The notes below the pieces were generated by a model, which was not told the DNA's origin, did no database searches, and saw only the letters and a list, made by a program, of their open reading frames with translations. Below are positions 1 to 5,637 of a DNA stretch of 5,637 nt, piece after piece. Origin of the DNA: Prevotella sp. GTDB lineage: Bacteria; Bacteroidota; Bacteroidia; Bacteroidales; Bacteroidaceae. Position 1 is the first letter of the stretch, and each line of letters starts with the position of its first letter. The stretch lies in NCBI GenBank assembly GCA_021204565.1, contig JAJPZE010000153.1, positions 1 to 5,637 on the forward strand. The letters run 5' to 3'. The position numbers were made by a program, and so were the translations under genes.

Positions 1-2485
1 TCCATGCGTTATGCGCGCTTGACATAAGTATCCCGAAATGATAAAGCGTCGCGTCGGGCATAAGCCGGATTGCGTTACTGCATAAAGTGTCGGGAGGCAG
101 AAAATCCATGGGCACGTATCGCCTGCTCTCTGAAGAGGTCTCCGGAATAGCGATATAGTTGCCCTCCGGCATATTTGTGAATGCAAATTCACGGGGCGTA
201 TCGGCAAGCTTCTGCGTAACGGGGCGGTCGCTTGACAAGCGTACCCGTCTGACAGCCTCTACCCTTTTCATACATTCGGGCATACGCCGTAATTCCGACG
301 GCGGGCATTTCTGCAAACACAGGATATACCTCGGGATGTTGTTGATAAACTCTTTTGCGCCTAAGAAACGGTGCAAATATTTCCCCGCCTCCGGCTATTT
401 ATCAAGCAATGCACGCGCTTCCTCTTCGTCAAGGATATAGTGCCCCCCGTCTATGGGCTGGTTTCCAACGCTTATTGGCGGCACGTCGCACAGCGGCTCC
501 GTTCGTCTCTCAATAAATACGTTATCCGCATCTACGAGATACCCGTTAATGTTCTTCGCTTCTTGTTCCCGGTCGTCGTAATATATAATCCTGGGTTTGT
601 TGTTCCGCGCAGTGCTGAAACCAATGACTACACAATGCACGCGAGCTTTCAGGTGCGTCTCGCTGTCCCAACGAAACGTGTGATATGCGAAATCGAAATG
701 TATCTTTTCAAACAATGGTTTCCAAAGATTGGCGACACTTTCGCCCTGCGCGACGGAGTTGGTAGATACTAATGCGGCGCGTATCTTCGTTCGTGTCATA
801 AAGTCCGCCGCCTTTTTATACCAGCAACAAACGTAATCCAAGTTGCCCGCGTTCTTCCAGCCGGCAAAGATTGAATTAAGCTCTTGTTTTTGTTCCGCCG
901 ACATCAGACGCGCCCCGACAAAGGGCGGATTGCCCATTATATACGTCAATTTATCTTTCGCGACAACCGTTTCCCAATCGATAGTCAGCGCATTAGCCTC
1001 AACGATATTTGCGTATGATTTGAGCGGGAGATAGTCTAACGGCATCTGCACTATCGTCTCCGTCTCGTGCATTAGTTGGTTCTCGGCAATCCACAACGCC
1101 GTCCGCGCAACGGCAACGGCAAAGTCGTTAATCTCAATACCATAAAACTGGTTGAGCGAAACCATAATCGGCGATGTGCTTACATCTGCAAAAATGATTT
1201 GTTTCTTACCAAACTCCCGCAACACTTCATTCTCCAAACGGCGCAGCGCGACATACGCTTCGGTGAGGAAGTTGCCGCTTCCGCACGCCGGGTCAAGGAA
1301 TGTCAGGCTCGCGAGTTTGCGTTGAAACGTTTTCAGTCTGCGCGTCTTTCCGCCCGACGGACTTTCGCTCTTAATGTCCTTCAGCTCTGTTTTCAGGTCG
1401 TTGAGGAAGAGCGGATCAAGAACCTTATGTATGTTTTCAACGCTCGTGTAATGCATTCCGCCGCTCCGTCTGGTCTCCGGATTGAGCGTGCTTTCGAATA
1501 CCGCGCCGAATATGGTCGGCCCTATCTTCGACCAATCGAAGCCCTCCGATGCCTCCTCTATTAATAAGCGGCGTATCTCTTCTGTGAATACAGGGACTTC
1601 AATATCTTCGTTCGCAAACAATCCGCCGTTAACGTACGGGAAGCTTGCGAGCAGCGGTTCGCCTCTCATTATATACGGGTCGCGCTCCTCAAGCGGCGTT
1701 TCAAGTATCTTGAACAAGTCGATCAACGCGCGGCGCATATGGATTATATCAAACGACGACAAGTACTTACGGAATGCACCGCGGTCGCCGAAGAGTCCCG
1801 AATCCTCAGCATACAGACAGAACACGATACGCACGCAAAGGATATTAAGGCTCCTCATCGCCCGCGCGCTCGCCGGATTGATGTACTCTTTTGCAAATGC
1901 ATCGTAAATCATACCCACGATTTCGCCGGCACGAACCGACACTGCCAGCTCCTCCCGCAAATGCTCGCTCTCCTTATCGACTAAGAAGTCGAGCCGGTAA
2001 TATTCATCTGCAAGGTTCTTTAAGAGTATCTTCTCCGGCTCGCCGGATGGCTTCTCCATATCATATACCCAAAATTCCGCGAAGTTGCAGGTAATCACAT
2101 AACGGGGATGTTGCGATACGGGAAGCTCTACGACGTAACGTTTTGCCTGCTGAAAAGGCGTGAGTTGCGAGCCGTCGGATTGTTTAATAGTTTGGCTGAG
2201 GTCCTTTCCGAGACTCTTCTGTTCAATCATCACGCGCGTTTCGGCGATATACCCGTCGATAAAGCTTGTGTGGTCGACAGGCGCGCTTAGACGCCGTATA
2301 TCTTCTGATTGTTGCGCGTTTACGCGCACTTGTTCTTCGAAACGGATGTACTCCTCCGGATGTTCAACGCCATACACATCCCTAAGCAACGCCATCCAAA
2401 AGGGCTGGCAGTCGCCCTTCTCGTAACCTCGTCCTTTCCAAGCGGCGGCAAATCGCTTTGCCGCTTCCCGTCTCTTATCCGCCAT
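1..2485 (-). pseudogene. MmeI-like type IIG/IIL restriction-modification enzyme, amber-interrupted and cut by the window edge
   Basis: Single-chain enzymes of this family cut DNA and methylate adenine at the site read by one shared target-recognition domain. Numbering from the ATG at 2485, a PD-(D/E)xK-like nuclease motif is D77...E88-Q-K90 (DGYIAETRVMIEQKS), followed by YVITCNFAEFWVYD near 129-142. A helical spacer contains RIVFCLYAEDSGLF (219-232). Methyltransferase motif I is DPACGSGNF (398-406) and motif IV is NPPF (519-522), an N6-adenine type. TAG at 395-397 ends the protein at 696 residues. The same frame continues without another stop to base 2, reading PEAGKYLHRFLGAKEF and later YHFGILMSSAHNAW, typical of the recognition domain. 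Full-length relatives are about 900 residues, so the far C-terminus lies outside the window. The TTG at 2509 lies inside the -7 box, so ATG 2485 is preferred. Truncation should abolish specificity for both activities. Family assignment is firm; whether the gene is dead is not. Confidence 0.85.
395..397 (-). other. In-frame amber stop (TAG) inside the MmeI-like gene
   Basis: The minus strand reads GAT AAA TAG CCG GAG at this point. The flanking peptide is EEEARALLDK before the stop and PEAGKYLHRFLGAKEF after it, with no frame change. From my memory of the family, an acidic residue (KEPEA) would fit here, so a single G-to-T change turning GAG into TAG is the simplest origin. That ancestral codon is inferred, not seen. 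No homopolymer or short tandem repeat at the site suggests phase variation. Confidence 0.85.
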
Positions 2486-2506
2486 TAATAACTTGTTTGC
2501 TCGCCG

Positions 2507-2535
2507 CAAAGATAACTAATTTATTCCTTATGCAA
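2507..2535 (-). promoter_or_regulatory. Bacteroidota-type promoter for the MmeI-like gene
   Basis: On the minus strand TATCTTTG (2514 down to 2507) matches the TAnnTTTG -7 element exactly. A TTG at 2535-2533 lies 18 bases upstream as the -33 element, slightly closer than usual. Transcription would start near 2500, leaving a leader of about 15 bases before ATG 2485. No Shine-Dalgarno sequence is visible, which is usual in this phylum. The element rules out the TTG at 2509 as the translation start. Confidence 0.7.
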
Positions 2536-2635
2536 GTCCTCTTCGAGACTTTTACATATCATACCCTGATATTGCTCGAAATCAGGTAGGGTTCGACAGC
2601 TCCGGATATCGGAACAAATATTAGTTTGGGTCTTT

Positions 2636-2731
2636 CCGACCATGACCCCATATTAAGGGTACCCATGATATGTGTTTAAGGTATACCTTAATATGTGTTT
2701 AAGGGTACCCTTAATATGGGGTCATGGTCGG
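2636..2731. repeat. 96-bp nested inverted repeat with perfect 29-bp arms
   Basis: The left arm (2636-2664, starting CCGACCATGACCCC) and right arm (2703-2731, ending GGGGTCATGGTCGG) are exact reverse complements over 29 bp. The 38-base spacer contains a 16-bp perfect palindrome, TTAAGGTATACCTTAA (2676-2691), with the same centre (between 2683 and 2684). Overall 37 of 48 positions are in uninterrupted paired blocks, separated by an 11-base unpaired bulge on each side. A transcript of either strand, or the DNA itself as a cruciform, could fold into a long hairpin. No U-run follows on either side, so it is not a classic intrinsic terminator. No transposase lies between the arms. Confidence 0.9.
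2653..2714. repeat. Three palindromic units with a 23-bp period
   Basis: The units are TTAAGGGTACCCATGA (2653-2668, two mismatches from perfect), TTAAGGTATACCTTAA (2676-2691, perfect) and TTAAGGGTACCCTTAA (2699-2714, perfect). Their centres fall at 2660.5, 2683.5 and 2706.5, exactly 23 bp apart, or roughly two helical turns. A 14-bp direct repeat, ATATGTGTTTAAGG, recurs at 2668 and 2691 with the same period. This layout suits cooperative binding of a dimeric regulator, but the array is more than 100 bp from either promoter core and no regulator gene is in the window. A function as operator is inference. Confidence 0.8.
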
Positions 2732-2908
2732 CAGAGAATAAGCCCTTCGAGAGCCCTTGTAATGCCGGCAAATTATCGGAACAATTAGCGTGTAAATGTT
2801 CAGCTATATACGAAGATTGCGAAAGAAGATGCAATCCCGCCCGTAACACTCGTTTCGTCGCAATAAGTTGCATATATTCCCACGAGTGCAAACACGCACA
2901 TTAATTTA

Positions 2909-2939
2909 TTGCGATTATGAACGTTATTCCCTACCTTTG
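2909..2939 (+). promoter_or_regulatory. Bacteroidota-type promoter for the restriction-modification operon
   Basis: TACCTTTG (2932-2939) matches the TAnnTTTG -7 element exactly, and TTG at 2909-2911 sits 20 bases upstream, the expected -33 spacing. Transcription would begin near 2945-2950, leaving a leader of about 25 bases before ATG 2974. This excludes the upstream ATG at 2917, which lies between the two promoter elements. The promoter should serve both the endonuclease and the downstream methyltransferase, since no other promoter is evident between them. Confidence 0.75.
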
Positions 2940-2973
2940 CAATTATAACAGCCGTTACTATATCTTTCAGCAT

Positions 2974-3778
2974 ATGGACAACAATGAACTCATTGAACTA
3001 TTTGTAACCCCTATTCGGGAATGTGTGAACTATAAACCACAGTTTGGTAATTCCGTGTCGAAGGGATATAGTCTTCCTGATTTTCTCAATCTGTACGGTC
3101 AGGATCCGTTTTATTCGTGGATAGGGCTGGACTCGCCTTATCTTTATGCCGCTCACAAGGCGGCGGGTAGTATGACATCTGTTTACAGACAAATTGGTAT
3201 AGGATGTGAACGTCTCTTTCGGCAAATTATATTCGAGCAAGCGAAGTATGAGAAGTATACCTATTCCCAATGGGGTTATACTGCTAAGACGAAAGCGGGC
3301 AGGGACAAATACTTGGCATTGGACGGACGTATAGAATTGGGCGAGATAAGAAATCCGAACGTAAAGATAAAGGCGGAGCTGTGGATATGTGATTTTCTGA
3401 CCAAGCTTGAGGTCAAAGCCGGGCAATTGAATGGTGCGGTATTCGAAGTCAGGCAAGGATATAAGAGTAAAGACAGCAAGCGTCAAAATGGAGATTTAGA
3501 TAAAGCGGCGGTGGCTTATTCATACAACTATTTGCCTGTATTTACAATATTTTCCTCACAAATAGACAAAGGACATAGAACTTCGTTATCGTAATGGCAA
3601 GTGCGGTGTCCTTATAGGTTGCTTGGAGGGCGATGCCCGCTCTTCCCTATTCAAATTCTGCGACGAAGTACTTATGTTTGACCTGGCATACTTCTTTGAA
3701 AGGAACTCGGCGGCAATCCGGCAAGTTGTAAACAACGTTCTTAAAACTCTTTTCAGCGTAGATGAGACAACGAAGTGA
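2974..3778 (+). pseudogene. Probable type II restriction endonuclease, frameshifted near the C-terminus
   Basis: This is the likely cutting partner of the adjacent methyltransferase. As written, translation from ATG 2974 gives 206 residues and ends at TAA 3592-3594 with an out-of-frame tail (GHRTSLS). Skipping one base in the 3566-3591 window restores SQIDK-DIELRYRNGKCGVLIG and a further reading to TGA 3776-3778, about 267 residues in all, a usual size for type II endonucleases. Visible features include GIGCERLFRQI (75-85), LALDGRI (114-120) and the highly charged FEVRQGYKSKDSKRQN (157-172). These resemble a PD-(D/E)xK-type core (an acid in a first helix, D117, then E158 and downstream lysines), but I cannot assign catalytic residues or recognition site. 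The restored stop overlaps the methyltransferase start by 17 bases, suggesting translational coupling. Endonuclease identity rests partly on this context. Sequencing error is a real alternative to decay. Confidence 0.72.
3566..3591 (+). other. Frameshift interval in the endonuclease gene
   Basis: The upstream frame stops at TAA 3592-3594 and the downstream frame is closed upstream by TAG at 3563-3565, so the switch must occur between these points. The likeliest site is the GACAAAGGACATA stretch: removing one A or one G gives Ile-Asp-Lys-Asp-Ile-Glu with a smooth join. The change corresponds to one extra base relative to the ancestor, equivalent to a +1 shift. Short A and G runs make a slippage or base-calling error plausible. 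Confidence 0.8.
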
Positions 3779-4994
3779 CTATACGTTTAAGTATAACACA
3801 CGGATGGGAAGACATGGTTGGTTGCGTCTGACTCCCGCATATTCTATTAAGTTGGTACAGGAAATTCTCCGATGTGAAAGTATATTTGGAAAAGGTTCTT
3901 TTGACGGTTTGATTATAGATCCATTCTGCGGAACAGCGACAACGGGTATCGTTGCCGCGGAGATGGGGATGACATGTTATTTGTATGACATTAATCCGTT
4001 TTTGGTGTGGTTTTCCAATATAAAGTCGGAAAGGTTTGAGGGGGATGAACTGCATTCGCTTATGTCAGTCGTATTGTCTGACTTGAATGATTTGACGCTT
4101 GTGGAATGCGGGAAGGACGTATGGATACCTCCGATGAAAAATATTGAGCGATGGTGGAGCAAGGAAACGTTGTTATCTCTTGCGACACTGCATAAATATA
4201 TCCGCACGGTATGGGGGATGCCGACGAATCATGGGGCATATAATCTGCTGTGGATTGCCTTCGCAAGGTTAGTAATAGAATCTTCCGCTGCCGATTTTAA
4301 TCATATCTCCGTATCTTTCAAGGACAAGCCGCTTAGTTATGAGTTTGCAAAAATCATATGCATGTACCGGGCTATCCTTGAACATATTGCCCGTTCTGCC
4401 GGGCAGACGCTAAAAGGGCGGGCGATAATTGTCCAAGGCGATGCTCGTGTAATGGATTGTGAGAACAACAAATACGACTTGGTAATAACTTCACCTCCCT
4501 ATCCCAATAGGATTAGCTACATACGTGAGTTGAGACCATATATGTATTGGCTTGGTTTCTTACAGACAGGAGAGCAAGCCGGGGAATTGGACTGGCAGGC
4601 TATCGGCGGGACGTGGGGCGCCGCCACGAGCAAATTAATGATTTGGCAGAATACGAACAAAGACCTTCCGCGCGAGTTATTTGATATATGCCGTAACATT
4701 GAGGTTAGCGACAGTAAGAGCGGAGCGTTATTGTCCCGGTATGTTCTGAAGTTCTTTGACGATTTGCAACTTCATCTTTCTAATCTTAGGAACAAATTGA
4801 ATAACGGCGCTCAAATAAACTATATACTGGGCAATTCCTCTTTTTACGGCAACTACGTGCAAACCGATAGTATAGTGAAAACGATGCTCAACGATTTAGG
4901 TTACTCCGGTGTTGACTCGGTAGTTATTCGTAAAAGGAATTGCAATAAGGGACTTTTCGAATATAAGATATCGGCGCAGTGGAATAGCAACTAA
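3762..4994 (+). CDS. Type II DNA methyltransferase, SPPY class (probably N4-cytosine)
   Basis: The enzyme should transfer a methyl group from S-adenosylmethionine to an exocyclic amino group in the site cut by the upstream endonuclease, protecting host DNA. The N-terminus carries RMGRHGWLRLTPAYS (14-28). Motif I is DPFCGTATTG (53-62) and the acidic residue ending the next strand is D76 (YDINPF). A long, mostly helical stretch follows before GDAR (about 227-230) and motif IV, TSPPY (243-247), continuing PNRISYIRELRPYMYWLGF. A later strand, INYILGNSSFYGNY, precedes the C-terminus. SPPY favours N4-cytosine over N6-adenine, though the motif does not prove it. The order motif I then motif IV, with about 190 residues between, resembles the alpha-class arrangement, with target recognition perhaps in the insert. 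ATG 3762 overlaps the restored endonuclease end by 17 bases. The gene is complete, 410 residues, with no lesion. Recognition sequence unknown. Confidence 0.88.
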   Translation: MRQRSDYTFKYNTRMGRHGWLRLTPAYSIKLVQEILRCESIFGKGSFDGLIIDPFCGTATTGIVAAEMGMTCYLYDINPFLVWFSNIKSERFEGDELHSLMSVVLSDLNDLTLVECGKDVWIPPMKNIERWWSKETLLSLATLHKYIRTVWGMPTNHGAYNLLWIAFARLVIESSAADFNHISVSFKDKPLSYEFAKIICMYRAILEHIARSAGQTLKGRAIIVQGDARVMDCENNKYDLVITSPPYPNRISYIRELRPYMYWLGFLQTGEQAGELDWQAIGGTWGAATSKLMIWQNTNKDLPRELFDICRNIEVSDSKSGALLSRYVLKFFDDLQLHLSNLRNKLNNGAQINYILGNSSFYGNYVQTDSIVKTMLNDLGYSGVDSVVIRKRNCNKGLFEYKISAQWNSN

Positions 4995-5017
4995 CTCTAC
5001 CCCGAAGCGTCGTATTT

Positions 5018-5044
5018 CATCAGTTGAAGAAGTTCCAACTGATG
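5018..5044. terminator. Hairpin at the convergent gene ends, possible bidirectional terminator
   Basis: CATCAGTTG (5018-5026) and CAACTGATG (5036-5044) form a perfect 9-bp stem around a 9-base loop. The hairpin spans the last codons and stop of the porin-like gene and lies 24 bases past the methyltransferase stop, where transcripts of the two converging genes meet. Neither side has a clear U-run, so intrinsic termination would be weak at best. The stem also overlaps coding sequence for the conserved C-terminus, so it could be partly coincidental. Confidence 0.35.
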
Positions 5045-5637
5045 CCGAGACGGAATATTTTTCTGTTGAGCGGATAGTGGGGAGTGAGGAAGTATGAGCT
5101 GTTGCCGGAGCCGCAGTTGAGGTGGGTGTACATCACGAAGAAGCGTGTCCCTTTAAGGTTGAAATTGGCGTAGATGTTGATTGTCGGGTAGCTTCCGATC
5201 TTCACTTTCTCGTCGTTTCCCTGCACGACATATTGCCCCACGCCCGGGCAATAATCGGGTGCGGCGTAGGCGGTAAAGTATCTCATATCTCCCCCGAACT
5301 CGGTCAACAACACACGCGCGATACGCAAACGGAGATACAGATTGGTGTAGATATTTAGTGTCGGCACGGGTACAGCGTCTTGTTTGGTTGATTTTTGCCA
5401 GGTCAGAACGGTTTCCCAGTTGAGCGGACCAAGAACAAAATGTTGCTTTAACGACGCCGTAAGCACGGTGATTGCGTCGCTTGAGCGCTTCACGCCGACA
5501 CTATTGGCAAGGCGTCCGAGCGAGTCGACGCTGGCAAAAGTGCCGCAGAGATAAGTGTAGTTCGTCATTTCGTCGACGGCAAAGCGAAGAAGAGTGCGTG
5601 TCTTTCGATAGTCGAGGATGCCTTCGATGTGAGTATG
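5020..5637 (-). CDS. C-terminal part of a putative outer-membrane porin (Porin_10-like), 5' end outside the window
   Basis: About 205 residues are visible; the frame is open to the right edge, so the ATG at 5568 is internal and not the start. The protein shows repeated amphipathic strands ending in aromatic residues (TLNIYTNLYLRLRIARVLL, TINIYANFNLKGTRFFVMY) separated by short polar turns, as in a beta-barrel. It ends FRLGISWNFFN, with a terminal aromatic signature fitting the outer-membrane assembly signal. The segment FTAYAAPDYCPGVGQYVVQ and the closing PHYPLNRKIFRLGISW look like the C-terminus of the putative porin family of Bacteroidota. The substrate is unknown. It converges on the methyltransferase with a 25-base gap and has no evident functional link to restriction-modification; it probably marks the chromosomal flank of the defence locus. 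Confidence 0.8.
   Translation of the reverse strand, partial: HTHIEGILDYRKTRTLLRFAVDEMTNYTYLCGTFASVDSLGRLANSVGVKRSSDAITVLTASLKQHFVLGPLNWETVLTWQKSTKQDAVPVPTLNIYTNLYLRLRIARVLLTEFGGDMRYFTAYAAPDYCPGVGQYVVQGNDEKVKIGSYPTINIYANFNLKGTRFFVMYTHLNCGSGNSSYFLTPHYPLNRKIFRLGISWNFFN

Larger units (their letters stand above)
2515..2931. other. Divergent intergenic region, non-coding apart from promoters and a palindrome array
   Basis: No convincing gene lies here. The left part (2515-2635) holds only the -33 element of the leftward promoter and a weak 6-bp stem (CCTGAT at 2565-2570 with ATCAGG at 2581-2586). The middle (2636-2731) is a strong nested palindrome. The right part (2732-2908) has open reading on both strands (2695-2904 plus, 2688-2891 minus), but both frames begin within or beside the palindrome, lack promoters of their own, are rich in Cys and Arg, and show no recognisable domain. 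The rightward promoter begins at 2909. Confidence 0.7.

Noticed and set aside
395..397. Genome-wide recoding of TAG as sense
   Set aside because: The three other stops seen or reconstructed here are TAA (4994 gene) and TGA (endonuclease restored end, porin-like gene), which neither proves nor excludes recoding. One amber codon is better explained by mutation or error.
371..1907. Several open frames on the plus strand opposite the MmeI-like gene
   Set aside because: They are antisense shadows of a well-supported gene, overlap one another, and show no domains.
2565..2586. Stem CCTGAT / ATCAGG as a terminator or riboswitch
   Set aside because: The stem is only 6 bp with a 10-base loop and no U-run, and it lies upstream of the leftward promoter rather than in a leader.
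2636..2731. Terminal inverted repeats of an insertion sequence
   Set aside because: Only 38 bases lie between the arms, there is no transposase, and no flanking target duplication is visible. At most it is a non-autonomous element.
2688..2891. 67-codon minus-strand open frame
   Set aside because: It lies opposite the previous frame, has no recognisable domain, and ends within the palindrome.
2695..2904. 69-codon plus-strand open frame upstream of the endonuclease, possibly a controller protein
   Set aside because: It starts inside the palindrome, has no promoter or helix-turn-helix pattern, and is rich in Cys and Arg. It looks like chance or repeat-derived open sequence.
3594..3617. ATG overlapping the premature TAA as a reinitiation site for the endonuclease C-terminus
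   Set aside because: That ATG is in the third frame and reaches a stop after seven codons, so it cannot rescue the C-terminal segment.

Overview
The window most likely comes from a member of the Bacteroidota, probably Bacteroidales. Two divergent promoters match the TTG / TAnnTTTG consensus of that phylum, starts lack Shine-Dalgarno sequences, and the right edge carries the C-terminal end of a porin-like barrel protein of a Bacteroidota type, ending in an aromatic outer-membrane signature. The species cannot be fixed from sequence alone.

Layout. Positions 1-2485 (minus strand) hold a single-chain MmeI-like (type IIG/IIL) restriction-modification enzyme. It has an N-terminal nuclease motif, a helical spacer, an adenine methyltransferase domain, and the start of a target-recognition domain. 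An amber codon at 395-397 interrupts it, yet the same frame stays open and homologous-looking for 131 more codons to the window edge. Positions 2486-2973 form a divergent intergenic region with one promoter on each strand. Its middle holds a 96-bp nested palindrome (2636-2731) containing three palindromic units whose centres are exactly 23 bp apart. Positions 2974-3778 (plus strand) encode a probable type II restriction endonuclease broken by a +1 frameshift between 3566 and 3591. Its restored C-terminus overlaps the start of an intact SPPY-type DNA methyltransferase (3762-4994). A convergent porin-like gene (5020 to the right edge, minus strand) closes the window.

How they work together. The endonuclease and the SPPY methyltransferase form a two-gene type II restriction-modification operon, overlapping by 17 bases and read from the promoter at 2909-2939. 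The MmeI-like gene is a second, independent system, transcribed divergently. As written, both nuclease-bearing genes are disrupted and only the stand-alone methyltransferase is intact. This is the expected order of decay for restriction-modification loci, but sequencing errors could give the same picture. No clearly new system is visible. The regularly spaced palindrome array is the least explained element.
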